The notes under the pieces: model-generated | What the model was told of the DNA's origin: nothing | The model's database searches: none | What the model saw: the letters and a program-made list of their open reading frames with translations, nothing else | In this document: positions 9,797 to 18,333 of the stretch, in pieces | How positions within the stretch are numbered: the first letter of the stretch is position 1 | Layout: every line of letters starts with the position of its first letter | Position numbers and translations under genes: made by a program | Assembly (NCBI GenBank): GCA_022865355.1 | Contig: JALHST010000272.1 | Span: 1 to 64,000, forward strand | Source: Maribacter sp. | GTDB lineage: Bacteria; Bacteroidota; Bacteroidia; Flavobacteriales; Flavobacteriaceae | Length of the DNA stretch: 64,000 nt | Direction: 5' to 3'

Positions 9797-10702
9797 TTAA
9801 TGAACAAGGTTATAATAATTTCCGCTATTCAGGGCCGGGAATGTTTCAAAACAGCCCCGATCGGCCATCGTAACAAAGCAGGTTTTACCATCCACCCCAC
9901 CAAAGGTGATGTTTGAAGGTTTCTTGCCTTTCAGGACAACCTCCTGAAGCGTCTTTCCCTCAGGGGAAACAATGAGGACCGTGCCTTTGTCATATCGGGC
10001 AATGTACAAATTGCCCTGCATATCACAGCGCATCCCATCCATGCCATAGTCATCAAAGGAGAGAAATTTGGTTTTGTTGGAGAGACTACCGTCCTCGTTT
10101 ATATCATATTGCCATATGTTGCGTTGTAGCGACTCGTTTACATACAATCTTTTGCCATCCGGACTTACCTCAATACCGTTTGTCGTTCCCATGTTCGATT
10201 CCAACAAAATGATTTTTTTATCGGTATTGACCATCCAGATACTACCAGTGCCATTGGCCCAATTTGGATCACTAAGATAGAGAATGCCATTGGGGGAAAT
10301 CGCTAAATCATTGGGCTGGCTCATCCGTGAATCTTGGACCCAAACTTCAGGATTGTTTGATCCTTTCTTGACTTGATAAATCGCATGGCCGACATAATCG
10401 GCGATGTACATATTTCCTTCACGATCAAAGCGAATGCCGTTCCCAACACTTTTTCCAGGAAGCCTTAGAAAAATTTCCCCTTTTCCTTCTTTATTAACCT
10501 TACCAATGGTGCCCTGTTCCTTAAAATTTACGGCATACAGCATGCCTTCCTTATCGACGGCCGGCCCCTCGATGCCCTCGGTAAAAGAGGACTCAGGCAT
10601 AAAATCGGAACTTGTAGGAGTTTGGGCGCTACTTGTAGCGAGCGAGCCCAACATAAAAAAACCAATAAGAATCTTGGAAGGTTTAGTAGGGGAATAGTTC
10701 AT
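9797..10702 (-). CDS. Secreted SMP-30/gluconolactonase family protein
   Basis: Beta-propeller lactonase-like protein. Seen: FTEGIEGPAVDKEG at the N-terminus of the propeller, VGNGIRFDREGNMYIADYVG, SQPNDLAISPNG and DGMRCDMQGNLYIARY, which are the repeated blades with metal Asn and Asp residues. The ATG at 10702 starts a clear signal peptide (IGFFMLGSLATSSAQ) and overlaps the end of the upstream hydrolase gene by 20 bp; an upstream in-frame ATG at 10801 would bury the signal peptide and was not chosen. The family hydrolyses sugar-type lactones; the substrate is unknown. Confidence 0.87.
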   Translation of the reverse strand: MNYSPTKPSKILIGFFMLGSLATSSAQTPTSSDFMPESSFTEGIEGPAVDKEGMLYAVNFKEQGTIGKVNKEGKGEIFLRLPGKSVGNGIRFDREGNMYIADYVGHAIYQVKKGSNNPEVWVQDSRMSQPNDLAISPNGILYLSDPNWANGTGSIWMVNTDKKIILLESNMGTTNGIEVSPDGKRLYVNESLQRNIWQYDINEDGSLSNKTKFLSFDDYGMDGMRCDMQGNLYIARYDKGTVLIVSPEGKTLQEVVLKGKKPSNITFGGVDGKTCFVTMADRGCFETFPALNSGNYYNLVH

Positions 10703-11546
10703 CAAATTTGTAAATTTCTTTAAGGCGCACCCCTTTTTCGGTAGCTTGTAGGGTACAGATTTCGTTATGGGCATCGTGTTCAAAAAATAGATAGCATTCA
10801 TTCTGTGTCATTTTGTCCAAAAATACCGCTTTTTCAGACAAGGTTAGCAAGGGCCGCGTATCATATCCCATAACATAGGTCAAGGGAATATGACCTGCCG
10901 TAGGGATAAGGTCGGCACTGAAAACTAGCGTTTTGCCTTGGTAGTCGATATGCGGAATCATCTGTTTTTCGGTATGCCCATCTACAAAAAGGATACCAAA
11001 ACCCATTTCTTTGGATTCTAGATAGGGTCCGGGCCCTTTTTTAACAAATTGCAAGCGACCAGACTCCTGCATGGGCAAAAGATTTTCCTTCAGAAAAGAA
11101 GCTTTTTCCCTGACATTGGGTTTGGTTGCCCATTCCCAGTGATTTTCATTCGACCAGAATACGGCATTTTTAAATGCCGGTTCGTAGCCGGTGTGTTTCA
11201 CATTCCATTGAATACTGCCGCCACAATGGTCGAAATGGAGGTGGGTCAAAAAAACATCGGTAATGTCGTCCCTATGGAATCCAATTTTTTTCAAGGAAGC
11301 GTCCAAAGAATGGCTCCCCCAACGATAATAATAACTAAAAAATTTATCGGATTGTTTATTTCCGAGGCCATTATCGATCAATATCAAACGCTTTCCATCC
11401 TCGATCAGAAGACACCGGGCAGCTATGTCGATCATATTATTGACATCGGCCGGATTGGTCTTTTGCCATATCGATTTGGGAACCACGCCGAACATGGCGC
11501 CGCCATCTAACTTAAAATTTCCGGTTTCTACGGGGTAGATTTTCAT
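10683..11546 (-). CDS. MBL-fold metallo-hydrolase
   Basis: Metallo-beta-lactamase-fold enzyme related to lactonases of the AttM type. Seen: the binuclear site motif HLHFDHCGG, a further His in NENHWEW, the bridging Asp in FSADLIPT and a C-terminal His in FFEHDAHNE. There is no signal peptide. The ATG at 11546 is preferred over the in-frame TTG at 11555 because a TAGATTTG promoter box lies only 6 nt upstream of the ATG. It is the first gene of the operon with SMP-30, S8 and M1 genes; two lactonase-like enzymes side by side point to shared lactone or ester substrates. Confidence 0.87.
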   Translation of the reverse strand: MKIYPVETGNFKLDGGAMFGVVPKSIWQKTNPADVNNMIDIAARCLLIEDGKRLILIDNGLGNKQSDKFFSYYYRWGSHSLDASLKKIGFHRDDITDVFLTHLHFDHCGGSIQWNVKHTGYEPAFKNAVFWSNENHWEWATKPNVREKASFLKENLLPMQESGRLQFVKKGPGPYLESKEMGFGILFVDGHTEKQMIPHIDYQGKTLVFSADLIPTAGHIPLTYVMGYDTRPLLTLSEKAVFLDKMTQNECYLFFEHDAHNEICTLQATEKGVRLKEIYKFDELFPY

Positions 11547-11552
11547 GCGGAG

Positions 11553-11560
11553 CAAATCTA
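11553..11560 (-). promoter_or_regulatory. Bacteroidota -7 box TAGATTTG, six bases before the MBL hydrolase start
   Basis: Exact match to the TAnnTTTG consensus. Only six bases separate it from the ATG at 11546, so transcription should begin at or next to the start codon (leaderless or nearly so). Inferred from spacing; no convincing -33 TTG was identified. Confidence 0.55.
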
Positions 11561-11654
11561 CAAAACATCAACCAATAGATAAACCAAATGGAATTACTTT
11601 TCAATTTAGCCCCATTATTATAAAAAGCCTATTTTTAGCCCCAATTCAAGAATT

Positions 11655-13859
11655 TTGAAGAAATTAGAACGCAGTTTATCATTGACCTCGGTTATTGCCA
11701 TCAGTATTGGCGGCATGCTGGGCAGCGGCATCTTCGTACTTCCAGGGATTGCCGCTGCCAAAACGGGCTCTTCGATCTGGTTGGCTTATTTATTGGCCGC
11801 CGTATGTATCTTGCCTGCCGCACTTTCGAAATCTGAACTCGCAACTTCAATGCCTTCGTCCGGGGGCACCTATGTTTATATTGAACGCGCTTTTGGACCC
11901 ATATTGGGCACTATCTCAGGTATCGGTCTTTGGCTATCGTTACTTTTTAAAAGTGCTTTCGCCTTAGTAGGTTTCGGAGCCTACCTCTCGATTTTTATCA
12001 ATTTGGAAGTTTGGGTGACCAAATATATCGCCGTCTTTTTCTTACTGATCATTCTGTTCTTGAATATACTGGGCGTCAAAAAAGTAGGAAAGGTTCAGAT
12101 TATTATTGTTACCATCAGTCTGATAAGCCTAGGGCTGGTCTTGGTCTTTGGACTCCCCAATGTATCACCGCAGTTGCTCAAGCCCTTTTTAACCAATGGT
12201 CAAATGGGACTGTTCTCAACCGTTGCTTTTGTGTATATTTCCTATGCCGGAGTAACCAAGGTCGCCGCTATTGCCGGGGAAATAAAAAATCCCGGCAGGA
12301 ATCTTCCCTTGGCCATGATTTTGTCCTTGACCATTATGGCTACCATTTATGTTTTTATTGCCTTCGTACTTGTTGGAAATATACCCATGGAGTCCCTAAG
12401 TAAAGACATTAAGCCGATTTATACCATAGCCCAGGTATTGGGAGGAACCTATATCGGCTATATCGCCGCTGCAGTCGGTATCATCACCTTGTTTTCCATG
12501 GCCAATTCAGGGGTACTGGCAGCATCCCGGTTTCCTTTTGCCATGGCAATCGACAAGCTGCTTCCGGAATTTATGGCCAGGATCCATTCAAAATATTTAA
12601 CACCGATTACCACCATAATAATGACCTGTGCCGCTATGGCCCTGGTTATCTTATTCCTTGATGTAGAGAAGATTGCCAAACTCGCCAGTGCCTTTATGGT
12701 AATGATTTTCATTTTGGTCAATGCCTGTGTCATCGTATTACGGGAAACCGCCGCGCAATGGTATAATCCACCCTATCGTTCCCCCATGTACCCTTTTGTA
12801 CAATTGTTCGGGATATTAAGTGGTATCGGATTATTGGTATTTTTGGGAATGGGACCGTTCCTGGTCATCATCGCAATTTTTGTTATTGGCACGTTGATTT
12901 ATTTCAAGTTTGGCAAAGATGCCACGCGAACCGGAATTTTGAAAAAATACGGTCACCGCCCCGCCTTATATCTATTTTACAAAAGAAAGGACCGGGGTAA
13001 AATTACCTATCGGAACAATCAAGCCTTGGAGGCTCGTAATTTAGATGGAAATTTGGCATCGGACGCGGGAGTGGTCGTTCCTTTATTAGGCAATGAAAGG
13101 TCGCCTGAAATGTTGGTGGAAATTGCCGCTGCTATCAATAAAAGGGACAAAATTCAGGTAGTCAATATTACCGAAGTACCCAACCAAACCATTTTGGATG
13201 CCATGGTCGATGAAAGCCCAAGAATCAATTCTTTGGATCGGCGCATTTCTAGACTGGCAGACTCCCAAAAAATTACGATTGATTTCGAGTCTGCCGTAAC
13301 CCATGAAATATCAGACACGATTCACGAATTAAGCAATCAAACCCATTGCGATTGGTTGGTCATGGGCTGGAATGGAAGGGCGCACAATGGTATCTTGGTA
13401 AGCAACCCGATCGGGTGGCTATTGACCCATATCGATTCGGATTTCGCGCTATTTAAAGATGATGGTGTGCGCTATATCAGTAAGGTATTATTGGCCTTGC
13501 GGCCGGGGAGAAAGGATAAGAATTTTATTGCCATAGCTGATAGGATCTGCCAATTTTATAATGCCTCTTTGACGTTATTGCATGTGGTACCACAAAATAG
13601 CGACGCCCTTACCATGAAGCAAATGGAGGACCACTCAAAAAAGCTTTTGCAAAAAGCATCTACCAAAAGTGAGGTCGTATTGCTAAAAAATGATGACCCG
13701 ATTGCAGCGATTTCCAAAGAATCGGCGAGTTATGACCTCCTTATTTTAGGAACGCCTCAAAAAGATAATTGGATCAGCATTTTGTTTGGGACTGGGAAGG
13801 ACAAGTTTACCGAGAAATCGGCATGTTCGGTATTGCGGTTGACCATGAAAGACCATTAA
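11655..13859 (+). CDS. APC family amino acid permease with C-terminal universal-stress-protein domains
   Basis: Inner-membrane transporter. Residues about 8-430 contain around twelve hydrophobic helices of the amino acid-polyamine-organocation fold, with GGMLGSGIFVLPG in TM1 and SSGGTYVYIERAFG in the TM2-TM3 region. Residues about 460-734 are soluble and hold two USP-like segments, the last with LLILGTPQKDNW and a LFGTGKDKF phosphate-loop-like stretch. The start is a TTG at 11655 (MKKLERSLSLTS); the next Met is inside TM1, so a non-ATG start is needed. The gene precedes a cation/proton antiporter on the same strand, separated by 190 bp. Confidence 0.9.
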   Translation: MKKLERSLSLTSVIAISIGGMLGSGIFVLPGIAAAKTGSSIWLAYLLAAVCILPAALSKSELATSMPSSGGTYVYIERAFGPILGTISGIGLWLSLLFKSAFALVGFGAYLSIFINLEVWVTKYIAVFFLLIILFLNILGVKKVGKVQIIIVTISLISLGLVLVFGLPNVSPQLLKPFLTNGQMGLFSTVAFVYISYAGVTKVAAIAGEIKNPGRNLPLAMILSLTIMATIYVFIAFVLVGNIPMESLSKDIKPIYTIAQVLGGTYIGYIAAAVGIITLFSMANSGVLAASRFPFAMAIDKLLPEFMARIHSKYLTPITTIIMTCAAMALVILFLDVEKIAKLASAFMVMIFILVNACVIVLRETAAQWYNPPYRSPMYPFVQLFGILSGIGLLVFLGMGPFLVIIAIFVIGTLIYFKFGKDATRTGILKKYGHRPALYLFYKRKDRGKITYRNNQALEARNLDGNLASDAGVVVPLLGNERSPEMLVEIAAAINKRDKIQVVNITEVPNQTILDAMVDESPRINSLDRRISRLADSQKITIDFESAVTHEISDTIHELSNQTHCDWLVMGWNGRAHNGILVSNPIGWLLTHIDSDFALFKDDGVRYISKVLLALRPGRKDKNFIAIADRICQFYNASLTLLHVVPQNSDALTMKQMEDHSKKLLQKASTKSEVVLLKNDDPIAAISKESASYDLLILGTPQKDNWISILFGTGKDKFTEKSACSVLRLTMKDH

Positions 13860-13961
13860 TGATTTTTTAAAAGGAATAAAAATCTGAGCCTTACCTGGTT
13901 TTGTAACTAGCAGCAAGGTGTAGGTTTGTCATGAAAAGGACTTTCCTATTTAATATGGGCA

Positions 13962-13969
13962 TACTTTTG
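13962..13969 (+). promoter_or_regulatory. Possible -7 box TACTTTTG upstream of the antiporter gene
   Basis: Exact TAnnTTTG match in the 190-bp gap before the antiporter, about 80 bases from its ATG. It would give the antiporter its own transcript. No clear -33 element was identified. Confidence 0.4.
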
Positions 13970-14049
13970 CCAATTTCACGGGTAAATGCATTTCTTATTT
14001 AGAATGTTATACAATCCCAAAATTATTATTTTTAAACCAAAATCATCGA

Positions 14050-15903
14050 ATGTTAGAACTTGCGGGTATCGTAATCTTAGGGATTATTGCACAATGGGTG
14101 GCATGGCGCCTTAAGCTACCGGCCATTTTGCCCCTTATTTTGATAGGGTTGCTTGTTGGGCCTATCGCCACTTTATTTACGAAGGAGGGAAATAAGTTGA
14201 TCGAACCCATTTGGAATGGCCATCAAGGCTTGTTTCCGGGGGAAGGCCTTTATTATTTCATTTCCCTCGCAATTAGCGTTATCCTCTTTGAAGGCGGTCT
14301 TACGCTAAAGCGATCGGAAATACGAAATGTAGGCCCGGTTATCACTAAATTAATAACCCTCGGTAGTCTGGTCACATTTTTTGGTGCCGGTATTGCTGCA
14401 CATTTTGTTTTTGGGTTAAGTTGGCAGATATCTTTTCTTTTTTCCGCGTTGATCATAGTTACGGGGCCTACGGTGATTACACCGATCCTTAGGAACATTC
14501 CATTAAAAAAGGACGTTTCGGCCGTATTAAAATGGGAAGGAATCCTCATCGATCCCATCGGGGCCTTGGCGGCCGTATTGGTATTCGAATTTATTATTGT
14601 CGGAGAAGGTCAGGGGTATACCCAAACGGCCATGATGGAATTTGGAAAAATATTGCTTTTTGGGTTTAGTTTCGGGTTCACTTTTGCCCATGCCCTTACT
14701 TTTATTCTCAAAAAGAATTACGTCCCCCATTATTTGATGAACGTGGTTTCTCTCACTACAGTTCTACTGGTATTCGTGACTTCGGATATATTTGCGCATG
14801 AATCGGGACTTTTGGCCGTCGTGATCATGGGGATGGTGATGGGCAATACGAATTTGCCCAACATCAAAGAATTACTCTATTTCAAGGAATCGCTCAGCGT
14901 CCTTCTGATTTCGATGCTCTTTATTCTGTTGGCGGCCAATATAAATATTTCGGATATGGAATTGATCTATAACTGGAATACGGCCATCCTTTTTGCCATT
15001 ATTGTCTTTTTGATTCGTCCTGTCGGCGTTTTTTTAAGTACGGCGGGATCCAACCTGAAATTTAACGAAAAGCTCTTTATCGGATGGGTAGGCCCAAGGG
15101 GAATCGTGGCTGCGGGTATAGCATCCCTATTTGGGTCCAGATTATTGAAAGCCGGCGAACCAGGTGCGGAATATATCACCCCATTAGTCTTTATGATCGT
15201 CTTGGGAACCGTTCTGCTCAACGCAACTACCGCACGATTTTTTGCCAAGATTGCGGGGGTATTCCTCGTAAAATCTGAGGGTATCCTCATCATCGGCGCC
15301 TCAAGGGTTTCAAGGCTTATTGGGAATTACCTTCAGAAAAACAACCGGCGCGTGGTGTTGATCGACAACAACCACACCAATGTTAGCAAAGCTAAGAATT
15401 TGGGGCTAGAGGCCTTTACGGCCAATATTTATTCAGACTCACTGACCGATAACATCGAGTTGAACGATATCGGCTACCTTATGGCACTTACCGGGAATTC
15501 GGACATCAATAAATACGCCATCGACCGATTTTCAAATGAATTCGGGCAAAATGGCTCTTTCAGGTTGGTAAACCGGGATGAGATCAACGACCCGGAGAAC
15601 AACCCTAAAGAAGGACTTTTTTCACACACCGATGATTTTATAAAAATCATGGAGGCCTCCAGAAAATATCCGGCCATGCACGAAATTGAGATCAAGGACA
15701 AGGAGCATTATAAGGGGTTGATAGAAATAGCCAATGCCGATCAAGATATCGTGCCGATCTTCTTGATATCCGATGAAGCCGATTTACAGATCATTTCATC
15801 CTTCAACAAAGATTTTGATACCATTAAGAAAGGATCTCGCTTGGTGTATCTTGGCAAGATGTTTAAGGACGAAATAGCCAAGAGAGTAGGGGACAAAAAA
15901 TAA
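14050..15903 (+). CDS. Cation:proton antiporter (CPA1/NhaP type) with C-terminal TrkA-N domain
   Basis: Monovalent cation/H+ exchanger of the inner membrane. Residues 1-400 hold about twelve transmembrane helices; the ion-binding region shows VTGPTVITPILR and, two helices on, EGILIDPIGALAA with the conserved Asp-Pro. VGPRGIVAAGIASLFG is the CPA1 TM11 signature. Residues about 405-617 contain a Rossmann TrkA-N domain (ILIIGASRVSRLIG), which in related carriers senses nucleotides. ATG start at 14050. Expected role is sodium and pH homeostasis, consistent with a marine host. Confidence 0.92.
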   Translation: MLELAGIVILGIIAQWVAWRLKLPAILPLILIGLLVGPIATLFTKEGNKLIEPIWNGHQGLFPGEGLYYFISLAISVILFEGGLTLKRSEIRNVGPVITKLITLGSLVTFFGAGIAAHFVFGLSWQISFLFSALIIVTGPTVITPILRNIPLKKDVSAVLKWEGILIDPIGALAAVLVFEFIIVGEGQGYTQTAMMEFGKILLFGFSFGFTFAHALTFILKKNYVPHYLMNVVSLTTVLLVFVTSDIFAHESGLLAVVIMGMVMGNTNLPNIKELLYFKESLSVLLISMLFILLAANINISDMELIYNWNTAILFAIIVFLIRPVGVFLSTAGSNLKFNEKLFIGWVGPRGIVAAGIASLFGSRLLKAGEPGAEYITPLVFMIVLGTVLLNATTARFFAKIAGVFLVKSEGILIIGASRVSRLIGNYLQKNNRRVVLIDNNHTNVSKAKNLGLEAFTANIYSDSLTDNIELNDIGYLMALTGNSDINKYAIDRFSNEFGQNGSFRLVNRDEINDPENNPKEGLFSHTDDFIKIMEASRKYPAMHEIEIKDKEHYKGLIEIANADQDIVPIFLISDEADLQIISSFNKDFDTIKKGSRLVYLGKMFKDEIAKRVGDKK

Positions 15904-15927
15904 TACCAACGAGAAGAAGGCCTGATC

Positions 15928-16161
15928 TTATCCAGAAAAAACAGTGGCTTTAATAATACGGACCGAAATATCCCCTAAGGCTATTGCCTGCGTATCTCCG
16001 GCTACCAATTGAAAAAAATGTTTTGCCGATTCCCGTTTTATCTTGTCCTGCAAAAGCGATGTGTCAATCTCGCCACTTTCCTGTTTCCAGGTAAAAATTG
16101 CATTTTGTTCTATTTGTATCAGAGCATGTTTTGCCTGAAAGTGGGCAATGTACGTATTCAT
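15928..16161 (-). CDS. Small hypothetical protein
   Basis: A 77-codon frame starting MNTYIAHFQAKHALIQIEQ in the gap between the antiporter and lepA genes, converging on the antiporter. The predicted product is a mixed alpha/beta soluble peptide without signal or membrane segment, and no known family is recognised. It is kept because no other gene covers this stretch and the sequence looks protein-like. It may be spurious. Confidence 0.4.
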   Translation of the reverse strand: MNTYIAHFQAKHALIQIEQNAIFTWKQESGEIDTSLLQDKIKRESAKHFFQLVAGDTQAIALGDISVRIIKATVFSG

Positions 16162-16290
16162 TCGATTTCAGGTAATCTATTTAATACACCTTAAAACTAA
16201 TTTAGGGGTATAAAATTGTAGACACATCTGTTAAAAACAGAAAAAATCAGGCAACTTTAGGAAAAGGATAGTCATTTTCTGGCCTACGAA

Positions 16291-18087
16291 TCAATCGTTC
16301 AATTTCAAAACGGCCATAAATGCCTGCTGGGGTATCTCAACATTTCCCACCTGCCGCATGCGTTTTTTACCTTTTTTCTGCTTTTCCAAGAGTTTGCGCT
16401 TTCTTGAAATATCCCCTCCATAACATTTAGCGGTAACGTCCTTTCGCAAGGCCTTGATGGTTTCGCGTGAAATAATTTTGGCACCAATGGCGGCTTGGAT
16501 AGGAATATCGAATTGTTGCCTAGGGATAAGTTCCTTTAATTTTTCGCACATTCTTTTACCGATATTGTGGGCATTGTCGGCATGGATCAGGGCAGATAAT
16601 GCATCTACGGGTTGGGCGTTCAATAAAATATCGACGCGTACCAATTTAGACGTGCGCATGCCGATAGGAGTATAATCAAAGGAGGCATAGCCTTTTGACA
16701 CCGTTTTCAAACGATCGTAAAAATCAAAAACGATTTCTGCCAAGGGCATGTCAAAAGTAAGTTCTACTCGATCGGTGGTCAAATAGGTCTGGTTCGTAAT
16801 TTGGCCGCGTTTATCGATACACAACGACATTACATTCCCAACGAAATCAGATTTTGTGATAACGGTCGCCTTAATATACGGTTCTTCCACATGATCCAAG
16901 GTAGATGGATCGGGCAAGTCGGTCGGGTTGTTCACAATAACGGGCACTTCGGGATTTTTCCTGGTAAAAGCTTGATAGCTCACGTTCGGAACCGTGGTGA
17001 TGACGGTCATATCAAATTCACGTTCGAGGCGTTCTTGGATAATCTCCATATGCAGCATTCCAAGAAAGCCGCAACGAAACCCAAAACCAAGCGCAGCACT
17101 GCTTTCTGGCGTAAAGACCAAAGAGGCGTCGTTCAATTGCAGCTTTTCCATCGAGGACCTCAATTCTTCAAAGTCCTCGGTATCGACAGGATAAATCCCG
17201 GCGAAAACCATGGGCTTTACATCCTCAAAACCTTCAATGGGATTTTTGGTAGGATTGGCCGAATCGGTAATCGTGTCGCCCACTTTTACCTCGCGTGCCT
17301 CCTTAATACCCGTAATAAGATATCCAACATCGCCTGCTTTGATACTCTGTTTCGGATGCTGTGTGAGTTTAAGGGTACCCACCTCATCGGCAAAATAACT
17401 TTTGTCGGTCGCTACGAACTTAATTTTTTGCCCCTTTTTTATTTCCCCGTTGATAACCCTAAAAATCGTTTCGATTCCACGAAACGGATTGTAGACCGAA
17501 TCAAACACCAAGGCTTGCAAGGGTTCATCTACATTGCCTTTTGGGGGCGGTATGCGCTCAATAATCGCCGATAATATTTCGTTGATACCGAGTCCTGTCT
17601 TGGCGCTTGCGGGAATCACATCTTCAGGTTTGCATCCTAAAAGATCTACAATATCATCGGTGACTTCTTCAGGGCTCGCACTGGGAAGATCTATTTTATT
17701 CAGGACCGGGATAATTTCCAAATCATTTTCCAGGGCCAAGTAGAGATTGCTAATCGTCTGTGCCTGAATACTCTGTGCCGCATCAACCACTAAAAGGGCA
17801 CCTTCACAGGCCGCGATCGAACGCGAAACCTCATAAGAGAAATCGACATGGCCAGGAGTGTCTATCAAATTGAGAACATACTTTTCCCCTTTGTATACAT
17901 AGTCCATTTGAATGGCATGGCTTTTAATGGTGATACCACGCTCGCGTTCAAGATCCATGTTATCCAGCAATTGCTCTTTTTTCTCTCGCTCGGTAACCGA
18001 CCCGGTAAAATCAAGCAGCCTATCGGCCAAAGTGCTCTTACCATGGTCAATATGGGCTATTATACAGAAGTTTCGTATGTTCTTCAT
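16291..18087 (-). CDS. lepA: Translation elongation factor 4 (LepA)
   Basis: Ribosome-associated GTPase that acts in initiation and back-translocation. Seen: the G1 loop AHIDHGKST, the G2-region [25 protein letters not shown] (G3), NKIDLPSA (G4), and the LepA-specific C-terminal domain ending in [20 protein letters not shown]. The ATG at 18087 ([12 protein letters not shown]) matches the standard N-terminus; an in-frame TTG at 18102 is less likely. A TATCTTTG promoter box lies 24 bases upstream. Single-gene transcript. Confidence 0.97.
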   Translation of the reverse strand: MKNIRNFCIIAHIDHGKSTLADRLLDFTGSVTEREKKEQLLDNMDLERERGITIKSHAIQMDYVYKGEKYVLNLIDTPGHVDFSYEVSRSIAACEGALLVVDAAQSIQAQTISNLYLALENDLEIIPVLNKIDLPSASPEEVTDDIVDLLGCKPEDVIPASAKTGLGINEILSAIIERIPPPKGNVDEPLQALVFDSVYNPFRGIETIFRVINGEIKKGQKIKFVATDKSYFADEVGTLKLTQHPKQSIKAGDVGYLITGIKEAREVKVGDTITDSANPTKNPIEGFEDVKPMVFAGIYPVDTEDFEELRSSMEKLQLNDASLVFTPESSAALGFGFRCGFLGMLHMEIIQERLEREFDMTVITTVPNVSYQAFTRKNPEVPVIVNNPTDLPDPSTLDHVEEPYIKATVITKSDFVGNVMSLCIDKRGQITNQTYLTTDRVELTFDMPLAEIVFDFYDRLKTVSKGYASFDYTPIGMRTSKLVRVDILLNAQPVDALSALIHADNAHNIGKRMCEKLKELIPRQQFDIPIQAAIGAKIISRETIKALRKDVTAKCYGGDISRKRKLLEKQKKGKKRMRQVGNVEIPQQAFMAVLKLND

Positions 18088-18111
18088 AGGTTTGAACGGC
18101 AATTAAGGCAG

Positions 18112-18119
18112 CAAAGATA
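18112..18119 (-). promoter_or_regulatory. -7 box TATCTTTG for lepA
   Basis: Exact TAnnTTTG match on the minus strand, 24 bases before the lepA ATG, leaving a leader of roughly 17-20 nt. Confidence 0.5.
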
Positions 18120-18305
18120 CATTATTTTAAAGCGCGTACGTGTGATCTGTTGGGTTCAAAATTCCCATGGAAGGTTCCTCGATTCGGCCGCCCTCTTTTT
18201 GATTCAACCGAAAGGGTCTTCAGGGATGGATGCAAGGTGCATATGCTTGGTCGCATCTTCATGCAAGAAGTAAGGGTTATCGTAAGATTTTTCGCTATAA
18301 TTGTC

Positions 18306-18313
18306 TAGCTTTG
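18306..18313 (+). promoter_or_regulatory. -7 box TAGCTTTG for the first outer-membrane barrel gene
   Basis: Exact TAnnTTTG match exactly 20 bases before the GTG at 18334. It lies downstream of the upstream in-frame TTG at 18301, so that TTG cannot be on the same transcript; this decides the start. Confidence 0.6.
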
Positions 18314-18333
18314 ACGGCCAACCGATCTTAAGT